Below are positions 43,540 to 53,030 of a stretch of DNA of 64,000 bases, in pieces. The DNA comes from Chloroflexota bacterium (GTDB taxonomy: Bacteria > Chloroflexota > Anaerolineae > UBA2200). How positions within the stretch are numbered: the first letter of the stretch is position 1; the number at the start of each line of letters is the position of its first letter. The notes under the pieces were generated by a model that saw nothing but the letters and a program-made list of their open reading frames with translations, was not told the DNA's origin and searched no databases. The position numbers and the translations under genes were made by a program. The stretch lies in NCBI GenBank assembly GCA_014360905.1, contig JACIWW010000015.1, positions 1 through 64,000 of the forward strand, written 5' to 3'.

Positions 43540-44280
43540 ATGAGCAGTAACGCAGGACAAGGGACAGTTCCTCGAGTCCAGTTATCGGTAATCCCTCAAC
43601 ACGTAGCCATCATTATGGATGGCAATGGCCGTTGGGCGCAACAGCGAGGCTTGCCGCGTTTGGCCGGCCATCGGGCAGGAACCGAAAACGTGCGGCGCAT
43701 TCTGCGTGCATCCGTTGAATACGGCATCAAGATATTGACGCTTTATGCCTTTTCAACTGAGAATTGGAGCAGACCGCGCGACGAAGTGGAAGGGCTGCTA
43801 ACTTTGCTTTCGCAGGTGATAGACCGCGAATTGGAAGAGTTGCGCAAGAACGGCGTACAGTTGCGTCATCTAGGTGCACTGGAAGGGTTGCCGGATCATT
43901 TGCAAAACAGAATCCGCGAGGCGATAGCAGCAACGTCCTCCGGTGAGCGCATCATCGTGAATGTAGCACTGAACTATGGTGGACGCAGGGAAATCGTCGA
44001 AGCAGTGCAGCGCATGATGAGGGATGGTGTAGCCGTAGATCAGGTGACCGAACAGGCTCTTGCAGGTTATCTATATACTGCGGGTCTGCCGGACCCTGAC
44101 CTGATCATCCGCACTGCGGGCGAGATGCGTCTGAGCAATTTTCTCATCTGGCAGGCAGCTTACGCCGAGTTCTATTCGACCCCAACGTATTGGCCTGATT
44201 TTGGTCCTGAGGAACTGTATCAGGCATTGCTGGCTTATGGTCAGCGGGTTAGAAAATTCGGCGGCCTGCCTGCTCAGTGA
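43540..44280 (+). CDS. uppS: Isoprenyl transferase (undecaprenyl diphosphate synthase type)
   Basis: The 246-residue protein has the cis-prenyltransferase motifs [20 protein letters not shown] (about 20-39), [14 protein letters not shown] (about 66-79) and the C-terminal [29 protein letters not shown] (about 185-213). The usual GHR pattern is present (GHRAG). It makes the C55 lipid carrier for peptidoglycan. It starts 7 bases after frr with no strong ribosome site of its own, so coupling is likely. Confidence 0.95.
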   Translation: MSSNAGQGTVPRVQLSVIPQHVAIIMDGNGRWAQQRGLPRLAGHRAGTENVRRILRASVEYGIKILTLYAFSTENWSRPRDEVEGLLTLLSQVIDRELEELRKNGVQLRHLGALEGLPDHLQNRIREAIAATSSGERIIVNVALNYGGRREIVEAVQRMMRDGVAVDQVTEQALAGYLYTAGLPDPDLIIRTAGEMRLSNFLIWQAAYAEFYSTPTYWPDFGPEELYQALLAYGQRVRKFGGLPAQ

Positions 44281-44358
44281 TGAGCCAATCTCAATAGCAC
44301 ATCGATCCCTAGTGCAATATATCATGGGGCTTGTGAAGGCTCCGGGAGAATCTGCAAC

Positions 44359-45150
44359 GTGCTCAAGCAACGCATTCTTAGTGCCATTGTCCTCATTCCA
44401 ATAGTTCTGGCTCTATCCTACGCAGGGGGCTCGTACTTTGCTGCATTGGTGGCCGTAGCAGCGCTACGAGCTGGCTATGAGTTCTATCACATCATGTACA
44501 AAGGGGGCTATCAGCCATCCTATGCTGTGGGATTGTTTGTCATCGCAATCCTCTTGTTGAATGCTTACTACCCACAGTGGCAGGTATGGCAATGGGGATT
44601 GGCGACTGCGGTCATGCTGCCAATGGTGTGGCAGATTCTCAAAGGAAGTATAAAAGATTTCTTGCCCAGTTGGGCACTTACCTTGGCTGGTGCATTATAT
44701 GTAGGTGGACTTTTCGCACATCTCATTGCCTTGCGTAACCTCTCCAATGGGCTGGGATGGTTGCTGCTGACCTTTGCCATCACGTGGGTCTGTGACACAG
44801 CGGCTTACTTCGCTGGGCGGTTTTGGGGAAAGCGTGGTTTCTTTACTCAAATCAGCCCTCATAAGACTCAGGAGGGGGCAATGGCTGGGTTCCTCGCTGG
44901 GATTGTGACAGCGCTTGTATCCGGGCGTTGGATGGGATTGCTGGGGTGGCAGAGCCTTCTCTTGGGAATCTTGTTGGTTCTAGGCGCTACCTTTGGCGAC
45001 CTGGCAGAGTCTCTGATAAAGCGTCAGGTGGGTGTCAAGGATTCGAGTTCTCTCATTCCGGGTCATGGAGGCATGTTGGATCGTGTAGATAGTTTGTTGT
45101 TCAATGGCGTCATCATGTATTATTTTGTGTTGTGGATAGTCTACAGGTGA
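44359..45150 (+). CDS. cdsA: Phosphatidate cytidylyltransferase
   Basis: The GTG at 44359 has GGGAG about 10 bases upstream. The 263-residue membrane protein has about 8 membrane segments and the CdsA signature S-L-I-K-R-Q-V-G-V-K-D-S-S-S-L-I-P-G-H-G-G (about 220-240; here shown spaced). It makes CDP-diacylglycerol for phospholipid synthesis. The order frr-uppS-cdsA is conserved; dxr and rseP, often next, are absent here. Confidence 0.94.
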   Translation: MLKQRILSAIVLIPIVLALSYAGGSYFAALVAVAALRAGYEFYHIMYKGGYQPSYAVGLFVIAILLLNAYYPQWQVWQWGLATAVMLPMVWQILKGSIKDFLPSWALTLAGALYVGGLFAHLIALRNLSNGLGWLLLTFAITWVCDTAAYFAGRFWGKRGFFTQISPHKTQEGAMAGFLAGIVTALVSGRWMGLLGWQSLLLGILLVLGATFGDLAESLIKRQVGVKDSSSLIPGHGGMLDRVDSLLFNGVIMYYFVLWIVYR

Positions 45151-45235
45151 ATTGCCGCATTGGTTTACCCAATCAAGATTATAGAATCAATCCCTTCATT
45201 CTCATCTTGATCCGTGCTCTCGATGGGGTTGGATC

Positions 45236-47167
45236 ATGGTAGGGTACTGGATAACATCCGTATTATCACTGGGCAATCAGATTCTCGCTTCGGCAAACGT
45301 CATTATTGGCTTTTCGCTCTTGGCCTACATTATCACGAATAACTTCCGCAGTCCAGTTGCCCGAGCTTTCTCCGCCTTACTGGCCTTTATCATTATCGTA
45401 TATGTGGGCGATATCCTCGTATTCAACGTGATTTCCGAACCGCTGACGCTGCTTTGGTTACGTTTTCAGTGGTTGGGCATTGCTTTTGTGCCGGCAGCTT
45501 GTTTCCATTTCTCCGATGCCTTGTTGCGAACGACTAACTCTACCTCATCCTTGCGGCGAATAGCGGTGACGGCAAGCTATGCGCTCGGATTGGTGTCGCT
45601 TGTTCTGGCTATAGCGACTGACCTGATCGTAGAAGATGGGGTCACTTCTCGTGAGATTTCGCACTTGGCTCCAGGACCTTACTTTGGAGCATTCACGCTT
45701 TATTTCTTCGTCACCGTCTTTGCGGCTGTGGTCAATGTCTTTCGTGCGCGGCAACGGTGTTTGACCTCTACTTCGCGGCGGCGCATGACCTATTTATCAA
45801 TAGCGATTATCGCTCCTGGCTTTGGGGTTTTCCCTTATCTGCTCGTGCCGACCATGGCGCGGACCCTGTCTTCTAACCTTGTGTTAGGGCTTTCTATTAT
45901 TGGCAATCTAGGCATTGCTTTGATGACTGTGGTCAGTGCATACACAGTAGCCTATCAGGGTGTGTTCATGCCCGATCGCGTGATCAAGCACAACTTGATT
46001 CACTATCTTCTGCGTGGGCCGTTGGTCGGCTCGGTGGTAATTTTCTTGATGCTGGTTATTCCCAGAGTCGAGGCTATATTGGGCTTACCGCGTGATACGG
46101 TGCTTATCTTCGCAGTGATTGCGAGCATCGTGCTCTTGCAAGTGATGGTTAACCTGGCCAAGCCGTACATAGATCGCTTGATCTACCGCAAGGATCGCGA
46201 TGAAGTGGCTTGGATAGAACAGTTGGACACCCATCTCCTGACGACCACGGACCTTGAACAGTTGCTGGAGAACGTGTTAATTGCTTTGTGTGATCTGCTC
46301 AGGGTGCACAGTGGTTTTGTGGTTGCGATGCAAGAAGGCGCACTTGAGTTACAAGTGTTCTGTGGACCCCGTGAAGCAGCCGCTCGATTCCTGAAAGAGT
46401 GTGACTGGCATAATCTCCTACCTCTATTTGCGGCCAGTTCCAGCCGACGGGGCGAGCTACGCAACGAGGATTTCATACAGCGTAATGGCTATTGGCTTTT
46501 ACCATTGCGCAGCAAGGATAGAGAATCTACACTGGGCATCCTGGGGGTAGAGGCGCATAATCGCGCACCTGCCCTAACGTTGGAGGCATTAGCCACGGTG
46601 GCCAACTTTGTTAGCCAGGCTGAACTAGCTCTGGAAGACATGCACTTACAGCAGGATGTCTTTACGGCGCTGCAGCAGATCGTGCCAGAGATCGAAGAGA
46701 TTCAACGTTGGCGCAGTGCGCCATTTTACCCTGCCCCTGCTCGACTGGAGCGATTGGAGAGCAATCCAGTCTATGCGCCTGATTTCCCCAGAGTAGTGAG
46801 AGATGCACTGAGGCATTATTGGGGTGGACCAGGTTTGGTGGACAGTCCGCTGATGCGCACACGGCTTGTGCGTCAGGCCCTGCAGGAGAACGATGGCATA
46901 CCCGTTCGTGCACTGCGCGCAGTGTTGGGAGCGGCAATTGAACGTTTGAGGCCATCAGGGGAGCGTAGCTTGACTGCCAGCGAATGGGTGGTCTACAATA
47001 TTCTAGAGATGAAATTCATTCAGGGGCGGCCCATTCGCGAGATTGCCGAGCGCATGGCCATCAGTGAGTCAGATTTTTACCGCAAGCAGCGCATAGCGAT
47101 TGAGCAACTGGCGAAAATATTGGTGGCTATGGAACTGGAAAAAGCGACGAACAGCGACGGCATGTAA
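45236..47167 (+). CDS. Membrane-bound GAF regulator with a C-terminal sigma-4-like HTH
   Basis: The 643-residue protein has an N-terminal bundle of about 8 membrane segments (about 10-305) like the 7TM sensor region of some histidine kinases, a helix linker, and a GAF-like domain (about 325-460). There is no histidine-kinase H-box or ATPase motif. Instead the last part (about 595-632) reads GRPIREIAERMAISESDFYRKQRIAIEQLAKIL, a sigma-70-region-4-like HTH. Thus it could be a one-component, membrane-held DNA-binding sensor. It stands alone after the cdsA operon. The regulatory role is inference. Confidence 0.65.
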   Translation: MVGYWITSVLSLGNQILASANVIIGFSLLAYIITNNFRSPVARAFSALLAFIIIVYVGDILVFNVISEPLTLLWLRFQWLGIAFVPAACFHFSDALLRTTNSTSSLRRIAVTASYALGLVSLVLAIATDLIVEDGVTSREISHLAPGPYFGAFTLYFFVTVFAAVVNVFRARQRCLTSTSRRRMTYLSIAIIAPGFGVFPYLLVPTMARTLSSNLVLGLSIIGNLGIALMTVVSAYTVAYQGVFMPDRVIKHNLIHYLLRGPLVGSVVIFLMLVIPRVEAILGLPRDTVLIFAVIASIVLLQVMVNLAKPYIDRLIYRKDRDEVAWIEQLDTHLLTTTDLEQLLENVLIALCDLLRVHSGFVVAMQEGALELQVFCGPREAAARFLKECDWHNLLPLFAASSSRRGELRNEDFIQRNGYWLLPLRSKDRESTLGILGVEAHNRAPALTLEALATVANFVSQAELALEDMHLQQDVFTALQQIVPEIEEIQRWRSAPFYPAPARLERLESNPVYAPDFPRVVRDALRHYWGGPGLVDSPLMRTRLVRQALQENDGIPVRALRAVLGAAIERLRPSGERSLTASEWVVYNILEMKFIQGRPIREIAERMAISESDFYRKQRIAIEQLAKILVAMELEKATNSDGM

Positions 47168-47318
47168 GTCGGGCCTTGGTTTTGATTTGTCATCTTTGCA
47201 CGAAAGGTAGTATAATTTTTACTGTTAGTTCTCGGGGAGACCAGTGGTCCTGCTGTCGCCTGTACCATGGTCATGTTGTCCCTTAGAGCGGCAATAAACT
47301 ATGTAAGGAGGAAAACCG

Positions 47319-47579
47319 ATGGCTTTCAAGATCACTGAGGATTGCATTTCTTGTGCGGCTTGCGAGTCGGAATGCCCTAACGAGGCAATCAGCGAGGGCG
47401 AGGAATATTTTGTGATTGATCCGAACAAGTGCACCGAGTGCGTGGGCTTCTACAATACGCAGCAGTGTGCGTCTGTATGTCCCGTGGATGCTTGCGTGCC
47501 GGATCCGGATCACCAGGAGACAAAGGAACAGTTGTTAGCGAAGTTCAAGAAGCTCCACCCTGATAAGGAACCGAAGTAA
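47319..47579 (+). CDS. 4Fe-4S ferredoxin (YfhL type)
   Basis: TAAGGAGG precedes the ATG. The 86-residue protein has two cluster motifs: [12 protein letters not shown] (residues 8-19, C-x2-C-x2-C-x3-C) and [22 protein letters not shown] (about 38-59; reading as C-x2-C-x8-C-x3-C with the typical YfhL insertion). It transfers electrons in the cytosol. Terminator-like hairpin follows 38 bases after the stop. Confidence 0.94.
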   Translation: MAFKITEDCISCAACESECPNEAISEGEEYFVIDPNKCTECVGFYNTQQCASVCPVDACVPDPDHQETKEQLLAKFKKLHPDKEPK

Positions 47580-47616
47580 GCCGGGGTAGCAGAACTTCAT
47601 TATATGAGCAGTCGAG

Positions 47617-47655
47617 GAACCGGGTTTGTAGCACAAACCCGGTTCTTGGTTTTGA
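47617..47655 (+). terminator. Terminator-like hairpin after the ferredoxin gene
   Basis: A 13-bp perfect stem GAACCGGGTTTGT/ACAAACCCGGTTC with loop AGC (47617-47645) is followed by TTGGTTTT. Confidence 0.75.
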
Positions 47656-47668
47656 GGAGATGGCGTTC

Positions 47669-49324
47669 GTGTCTTCATTCTCCGACTTTGTGCAATTGGG
47701 GGAGCAATTAGAGGCGACTCGCGCACGCAAAGTCATGACCGCGCTAGTGGCGCAATATCTGCGTTCGGTAGCAGAGGACAAGATTGCCCTAGCAGCCCGC
47801 ATGATCATTGGACGCGTCTTTCCTGAGCAGGCAGGCCGGCCACTGAATCTGAGCGGTGCGGCTGTGATGCGTGTGGTCAATGAGGTGGTGAAAACCACTG
47901 CTGAGCAGCACCAGAAGATTGCCAGCGAAGCAGTAGATTTCGGACAGAGCGTACAGATGATGTTGGAAAGAGGCGCCCGTTTGCACGCACAGGGGCCTGC
48001 TCTTGCTCTGCGAGAGGTCTGGCAGGCATTCCAGGATATTGCAGCAATCAGCGGGCCACGGTCACGGCAATACAAGGATGAGAGATTCCGAGCGCTTTTG
48101 CAACGAGCTACTCCGTTGGAGGCAAAGTACCTCGTCAAGCTAGCAGTGGGTGAAATGCGGCATGGCGTAAGCGAGGGCTTGCTTCTAGACAGCATTGCTC
48201 TCGCTGCTAGTGTGCCGTTGGAGCTAGTGCAGAGAGCCAATATGCTGATCGGCGATGTCGGGGCTGTAGCGGATATCGCTTTGCGCCTGGGTCATGCCGG
48301 ATTAGAGCGCAGCAGCGTGAAGCTAGGACAACCCATCAAACCCATGCTAGCTCAGACTGCTGCTTCTATCGCTGAAGCCTTTGACCTACTCGGTGGTGAG
48401 TTGGCTTTGGAGTGCAAACTGGATGGTGCCCGTGTGCAGATACACAAAGAGGGCCAACGGGTGTGGCTTTTCTCGCGCAATCTGTCTGATTTGACCAGCA
48501 GTTTACCTGAGGTCTGTGAGCTGATCAGGCAAGAGATCACAGCACAGGAGGCGATTCTGGAAGGGGAGGTGATTGCTGTTGGTGCCGATGGCCGACCGCT
48601 GCCTTTCCAGCATTTGATGCGGCGACTAGGTCGGGTGCACGACATTGTGACCATGCAACAAGAGGTACCGGTGCAGCTCTACTTGTTCGATGCGTTGTAC
48701 GCTGATGGGGAAATATTGCTCGATCATAGGTATCGAGAACGCATAGAGGTGTTGCAGAGAGTGCATGGAACGATTCCTCTAGTGAAAAGGCTAGTGACTT
48801 CTTCTGTAGCCGATGGTGAGGCTTTCCTAGAAGCAGCTCGGGCGGCAGGCTATGAGGGCCTCATGGTCAAAAACCTAAACAGTCCCTATACTCCTGGTGT
48901 CCGTGGCCGTCACTGGCTCAAAATTAAACCAGCGGTGACGCTGGACTTGATTATTGTGGCTGCCGATTGGGGGTACGGACGGCGCCACGGTTGGCTATCC
49001 AACTACCATTTGGCAGCACGGGACGAGGAGAGCGGCGAGTTACTGGAGGTAGGAAAGACATTTAAGGGACTGACCGATGAGGAGTTCCAACAGATGACCG
49101 AAAGGCTGTTGGCACTGAAGGTTTGCGAGGCGCACGGAACGGTATTTGTCCGCCCAGAGGTAGTGGTGGAGGTCGCTTTTAACAATATCCAGGCAAGTCC
49201 ACATTACCGATCAGGCCTGGCTTTGCGCTTTGCACGTATTGTCCGTTTCCGGTCAGACAAGTCAGCCGCTGAAGCAGATACGATACAAACTATGCGTCGC
49301 TTGCAGGCGGCTGGCTATTTCTGA
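47669..49324 (+). CDS. ATP-dependent DNA ligase (archaeal/LigB-type)
   Basis: A GTG at 47669 follows GAGGAG with a 9-base gap, better than the ATG at 47660 that abuts the same site; this gives 551 residues. Domains in order: N-terminal DNA-binding domain (about 1-190), nucleotidyltransferase core with the adenylation Lys in ALECKLDGARVQIH (about 245-258), YLFDALYADGE (motif III, about 330), EGLMVKNLNSPYTP (motif IV, about 392) and HWLKIKP (motif V), then the OB domain. It seals nicks with ATP. This type is typical of archaea and some Chloroflexota. Whether it replaces or adds to NAD-dependent LigA is unknown. Confidence 0.93.
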   Translation: MSSFSDFVQLGEQLEATRARKVMTALVAQYLRSVAEDKIALAARMIIGRVFPEQAGRPLNLSGAAVMRVVNEVVKTTAEQHQKIASEAVDFGQSVQMMLERGARLHAQGPALALREVWQAFQDIAAISGPRSRQYKDERFRALLQRATPLEAKYLVKLAVGEMRHGVSEGLLLDSIALAASVPLELVQRANMLIGDVGAVADIALRLGHAGLERSSVKLGQPIKPMLAQTAASIAEAFDLLGGELALECKLDGARVQIHKEGQRVWLFSRNLSDLTSSLPEVCELIRQEITAQEAILEGEVIAVGADGRPLPFQHLMRRLGRVHDIVTMQQEVPVQLYLFDALYADGEILLDHRYRERIEVLQRVHGTIPLVKRLVTSSVADGEAFLEAARAAGYEGLMVKNLNSPYTPGVRGRHWLKIKPAVTLDLIIVAADWGYGRRHGWLSNYHLAARDEESGELLEVGKTFKGLTDEEFQQMTERLLALKVCEAHGTVFVRPEVVVEVAFNNIQASPHYRSGLALRFARIVRFRSDKSAAEADTIQTMRRLQAAGYF

Positions 49325-49884
49325 TCCCAAGATGGCTCGCTTGATCTGTGTAGGTATAGCAGAGCGAGGGCCACGTTCGCGACCCATCCCAGCACTTTGA
49401 ATTCGCCCTTAACCAACGCTTCTTCCACTTCTGAAGAGTCAAGTAAGAGCAGCTCTTGCTCCTCCAAATCATCCGATTGGGGCTTTGTCACATAATGGGC
49501 ATCACGTGCAAGGTAAAAGTGTCCAGTTGCGATACCACGATTGGCACCCATCCTATAGCTACCGAGATGAATCCATTGCGAAGCCTCATAGCCCATTTCT
49601 TCGCGTAGTTCCCGCTTTGCTGTTTCTAGTGGATCCTCTCCTGGCTCGATGTAGCCTCCTACTGGTGCCAACGATGTGCCTTCCACCGCGTACTTCGTCT
49701 GGCGGAAACAGAGCCATTTCCCCTCTGTCGTCACAGCAATGACATTGATGAAGTCGGGCGTGATGATCCACGGCCAGTCGGAGATAATGCGCCCATCTGC
49801 CAATTCCACCGTGTGGCTTTCTACGGTCAAGTACTTACTATGCTGGAAGACAATACGCCGTTCCAGGGTTTTCCAGGATTTCAT
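49315..49884 (-). CDS. NUDIX hydrolase (ADP-ribose pyrophosphatase-like)
   Basis: The 189-residue protein has the NUDIX box as G-x5-E-x7-RELREEMGY at about residues 77-100, with GGYIEPGE just before. The Asp/Glu-rich loop and length suggest ADP-ribose or other nucleoside diphosphate sugars as substrate. Its last 10 bases overlap the end of the ligase gene on the other strand (convergent). Last of a four-gene minus-strand run. Confidence 0.88.
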   Translation of the reverse strand: MKSWKTLERRIVFQHSKYLTVESHTVELADGRIISDWPWIITPDFINVIAVTTEGKWLCFRQTKYAVEGTSLAPVGGYIEPGEDPLETAKRELREEMGYEASQWIHLGSYRMGANRGIATGHFYLARDAHYVTKPQSDDLEEQELLLLDSSEVEEALVKGEFKVLGWVANVALALLYLHRSSEPSWDQK

Positions 49885-49897
49885 TGCTATCCGTCTC

Positions 49898-50611
49898 CTA
49901 ACCAGTTTTGCGAGGCAGGTTGTTGTCAGAAGAGGAGTTTTTGTGGGTCATCTGACTCCATTCTGCCAGGTATTGCTTTACTTCATCGTCGCTCAGATCG
50001 TACCAATGCTCGTATGTGGATGCAACAGCAAAAGGCAGATGCTCTGGGTGGACATAAAGAGCGATGAGCGCCTCTACGTGGGGTTTCAGCAGCTTCACCG
50101 CAGTCCCAGACGCCGTCGGGACGGCGACGATCACTGCTTTCGGCTGTTTCTTTCTAACCGATTGCACCGCAGCAAGCATGGTCGAACCAGTTGCCAGGCC
50201 ATCATCAACTAGGATGACTTCTTTGCCTGCGAGGTCAACAGGGGCTCTATCTCCTCGAAACTCTCTCATGCGATGTTCCACTTCTCTTCTGGCCTTCTCC
50301 GTCTGCGCTTCGACTACCGTTCTAGGGAGATGCGCAGAATGCGGTCCGAGATACACCGTGCCGTCAGATACTACGGCTCCAAACCCCGCCTCGGTTGTCC
50401 AGGGGAACTGGATTTTGCGCGCAATCATCAGGTCCAGTGGAGCGCCTAACGCCTTGGCTATCTGGGCGCCAACTGGCACTCCACCCGCAGGGATGGCCAG
50501 GATCAGCGGATCGCTCAGCTTCAACTCCAGCAGTTTCTGCGCCAATTTCTTGCCCGCTTCCACTCGGTCTCGAAAGAGCACTGGTGGGTAATCACTCTGT
50601 GACACGAACAT
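49898..50611 (-). CDS. Phosphoribosyltransferase family protein
   Basis: The ATG at 50611 follows AAAGG; the longer reading to 50698 overlaps the upstream plsC gene. The 237-residue protein has the PRPP-binding loop VILVDDGLATGSTM (about 132-145) and the IPAGGVPVGAQIA start (about 37-49). This short type resembles predicted phosphoribosyltransferases of unknown base specificity rather than classic purine or pyrimidine enzymes. It sits 13 bases upstream of the NUDIX gene and may share a transcript. Confidence 0.85.
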   Translation of the reverse strand: MFVSQSDYPPVLFRDRVEAGKKLAQKLLELKLSDPLILAIPAGGVPVGAQIAKALGAPLDLMIARKIQFPWTTEAGFGAVVSDGTVYLGPHSAHLPRTVVEAQTEKARREVEHRMREFRGDRAPVDLAGKEVILVDDGLATGSTMLAAVQSVRKKQPKAVIVAVPTASGTAVKLLKPHVEALIALYVHPEHLPFAVASTYEHWYDLSDDEVKQYLAEWSQMTHKNSSSDNNLPRKTG

Positions 50612-50666
50612 TTTGCTTACCTTTGTGAGTGTTTGCCCAAGGAATGCATGGCTCTCTTGAGATTGA

Positions 50667-51392
50667 TTATGGCATGGTCGTTGTATCGGCAAGCGCACGG
50701 CGGAGATTGCTCTCCGAGCCTGGCGGAAAGCGCAGATACGTCTCTGTGGCTGCCGACAAATCGGAATAATAGCCTCGATAGGCGGGAGGCAACAGGGCTG
50801 CCAACTGATACATCACCTCATCGGTTATTTGCCAGCGTACTTCTCGCGTTATTTTCACTTCATTGGCCTGTATGTAGAATGGCTGGCCGACCACGATGTG
50901 AAAATCAGTGCGCTGTAAGCGAGACAGATTCCGGTAAAAGTTTTCACCACCGTAGTAGACGACGGGCAGCAGTGGCGCGCCTGTGCGCAAGGCCAACATG
51001 ACCGCACCGGGACGTCCGCGTTGTAACCGTCCGTGTCTGCTGCGCGTTCCCTCTGGTGCTATGGCCAGGATGTGCCCTGCTTCCAATTCGGCTAGTGCGC
51101 GGCGAAAGGCAACCGTATCGGCTTCGCCTCGGTGCAGAGGAATGGCATCGAAAAGGGTGAATAGAAAGCCTAGAATGGGGTTATCCCACGTTTCGATTTT
51201 GGCGAAGGCAGTCACTCGTCGCGGCTGCAGGTAGACGAAAAGCAAGGGGACGTCCAGGAAGTTGACGTGGTTGGCCACTAGGATGAGCGGCCCATGTGCC
51301 GGCACTTTTTTCAGTTGCTCAGCATCTACCCGGCAGAGGATATTGATCAATCCCCTCAGGACCAAGAGCACGATCTTCTGGACCAACGTCAT
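50667..51392 (-). CDS. plsC: 1-acylglycerol-3-phosphate acyltransferase (PlsC)
   Basis: The ATG at 51392 overlaps the upstream lipid kinase stop by ATGA, so 241 residues. PlsC motifs: N-H-x4-D in VANHVNFLDVPLL (about 47-59), FLFTLFDAIPLHRG (motif II, about 83-96) and APEGTRSRHG (motif III, about 118-127), with an N-terminal membrane segment. It makes phosphatidic acid. It follows the diacylglycerol kinase gene, so both act on phosphatidate synthesis. Confidence 0.9.
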   Translation of the reverse strand: MTLVQKIVLLVLRGLINILCRVDAEQLKKVPAHGPLILVANHVNFLDVPLLFVYLQPRRVTAFAKIETWDNPILGFLFTLFDAIPLHRGEADTVAFRRALAELEAGHILAIAPEGTRSRHGRLQRGRPGAVMLALRTGAPLLPVVYYGGENFYRNLSRLQRTDFHIVVGQPFYIQANEVKITREVRWQITDEVMYQLAALLPPAYRGYYSDLSAATETYLRFPPGSESNLRRALADTTTMP

Positions 51393-52327
51393 GAAGTTGC
51401 CTCCGCCACTTGGCAAATTATTTCGATCTGGCGCGGCAAAAGCTCCACAGCCAGGCGTTTTCCCTCGGTGCACAATGTCTCGCCATCAGCGTGCGCAGGA
51501 AGGACACCCTCAAGAGCAGTAACCACAATGCGGTTGGTTCGCGCTGTCTTGATCTCGGGCTGGGAGGACTGCGTCCCTTTCATGAACTGGGGGATCAGCG
51601 CAAAGATCCGTGGGCGGCTCGTTTGCGCTGCGATGCAAAGGTCGAGCAATCCATCGTCAATCTGTGCTTGCGGAGCCATCATGAAAGCGCCACCCATGCG
51701 GCGCCCATTCATGATAGAAATCATCAGCGATAGCTGTGTGATGTCCTCTTCATTGTACTCGATTTGCACTTGCGGAGCGCGGTAGTACAGGAAGATGGTT
51801 TTCAGGGCAGCGACCAGGTAGTTCGGGAAGCCAGTTAGGTATTTCATTTTTACCGCTTCGAAGCCGACCACAGCATCGAATCCAATACCCACGCCGTTGC
51901 CGAAATAGCGACCCTGGGGGTATAGCCCTCCTTCGACCCGACCGACGTCAATCAGCCGCCGATAGCCCTGTTGGAGCACTTTACAGCCGGCTTCCACCCC
52001 TGCTGGCACGCCCACTCCAAAGCCAAAGTCGTTGCCCCTTCCGACGCTGATATAGCCCATGGTGGCTGTGCCTAACCCGGCTTGTTTGGCCAGCATTAGA
52101 CCATTCAGTACTTCGTTTGCCGTGCCGTCGCCACCCACCGCGACAACCACCTCGTAACCGTCGGCAACGGCTTGTTGTGCCAGTTCCGCCGCGTGCCAGG
52201 GGCGCTCGGTGCGGATGAGGTCAAAGTCCAGACCGTAACCTTTCAGTAGTTGCTTGATAAGCGGGATAGCTCTCTCTCCGGCACCTCGGCCGGCGATGGG
52301 GTTCACGATGACCTTGTATTGATACAT
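51389..52327 (-). CDS. Diacylglycerol/sphinganine kinase-type lipid kinase
   Basis: The ATG at 52327 (MYQYKVIVNPIAGRG) is the natural family start; the longer reading to 52504 lacks one and would overlap the next gene's promoter. GGAGG lies about 11 bases upstream. The 312-residue protein has the YegS/BmrU motifs: NPIAGRG (about 9-15), VVAVGGDGTANEVLNG (about 57-72) and MGYISVGRGNDFG (about 86-98), with a C-terminal beta domain. It phosphorylates diacylglycerol or a related lipid. First of a minus-strand run DGK-plsC-PRT-NUDIX. Confidence 0.9.
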   Translation of the reverse strand: MYQYKVIVNPIAGRGAGERAIPLIKQLLKGYGLDFDLIRTERPWHAAELAQQAVADGYEVVVAVGGDGTANEVLNGLMLAKQAGLGTATMGYISVGRGNDFGFGVGVPAGVEAGCKVLQQGYRRLIDVGRVEGGLYPQGRYFGNGVGIGFDAVVGFEAVKMKYLTGFPNYLVAALKTIFLYYRAPQVQIEYNEEDITQLSLMISIMNGRRMGGAFMMAPQAQIDDGLLDLCIAAQTSRPRIFALIPQFMKGTQSSQPEIKTARTNRIVVTALEGVLPAHADGETLCTEGKRLAVELLPRQIEIICQVAEATS

Positions 52328-52425
52328 GATAATAAAACCTCCAGTGATAAGGTTGATGGAAGAAATTTTATCCCACATGCCTGATTTATGCAAGGTAACC
52401 AACCAGGTTTGGCAGGGAGCTGCTT

Positions 52426-52455
52426 TTGACAGAACCGAATAATCTAAGGTATACT
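52426..52455 (+). promoter_or_regulatory. Promoter of the GAF gene
   Basis: TTGACA (52426-52431) and TATACT (52450-52455) are spaced by 18 bases, about 40 bases before the GAF start at 52503. Confidence 0.75.
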
Positions 52456-52502
52456 TGCATAGAAGAGCACCTCTATGGTCAGGAGTCATGTAAGGCGTAG
52501 CC

Positions 52503-53030
52503 ATGCGAAGTGGCAGTTGCAGAACACAAGGGCGTACAAAGGCTATGGATCAAGTTGAGGAGCAAAAAGAGAAGAGAGAACTCTTGGCTTTCCGCAATTT
52601 CACCAGAGGCATTGCCCACAGTGCAGATTTTTCGATACTGCTCAAAGCGATCTTGGAGAGTCTGCACGACATTTTCGAGCAATCTGATGCTATAGTACTG
52701 TTCCTCCATCGGCAAGTACCTAACCAACTAGTGGCGGAGTGCGCCATTGGCTATGACATGGATCCCGCTTATCGAATCAAGTTGCAGGTTGATGAGGGCA
52801 TTGCGGGCGAAGTCTTTTCCTCTGGTCAGGCTAGGCTATATGCTACGCCAGAGGCGGTAGCCGAGGCAATGGCAGACATGAGCACACAGAATCGTGCTTA
52901 CCTCAGTCAAGCAATGCTCGACTGTGATTGTCCCAAGAGCGTTCTTGCCTTTCCTCTGTTTTCTGGCAATGAAACAATGGGCGTTGTCATGTTGGTTGGC
53001 CCTGAACGCAAATTGCATCATGTTGCATGA
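52503..53030 (+). CDS. GAF-domain protein
   Basis: The 175-residue protein is a lone GAF domain (about 28-168) after a short helical head with a basic start. The GAF core is marked by [26 protein letters not shown] (about 42-67), [19 protein letters not shown] and [22 protein letters not shown] (about 143-164). GAF domains bind small ligands. The ATG at 52503 has AAGG 8 bases before it; a later ATG at 52545 is possible. The last residues overlap the next fragment. Confidence 0.7.
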   Translation: MRSGSCRTQGRTKAMDQVEEQKEKRELLAFRNFTRGIAHSADFSILLKAILESLHDIFEQSDAIVLFLHRQVPNQLVAECAIGYDMDPAYRIKLQVDEGIAGEVFSSGQARLYATPEAVAEAMADMSTQNRAYLSQAMLDCDCPKSVLAFPLFSGNETMGVVMLVGPERKLHHVA

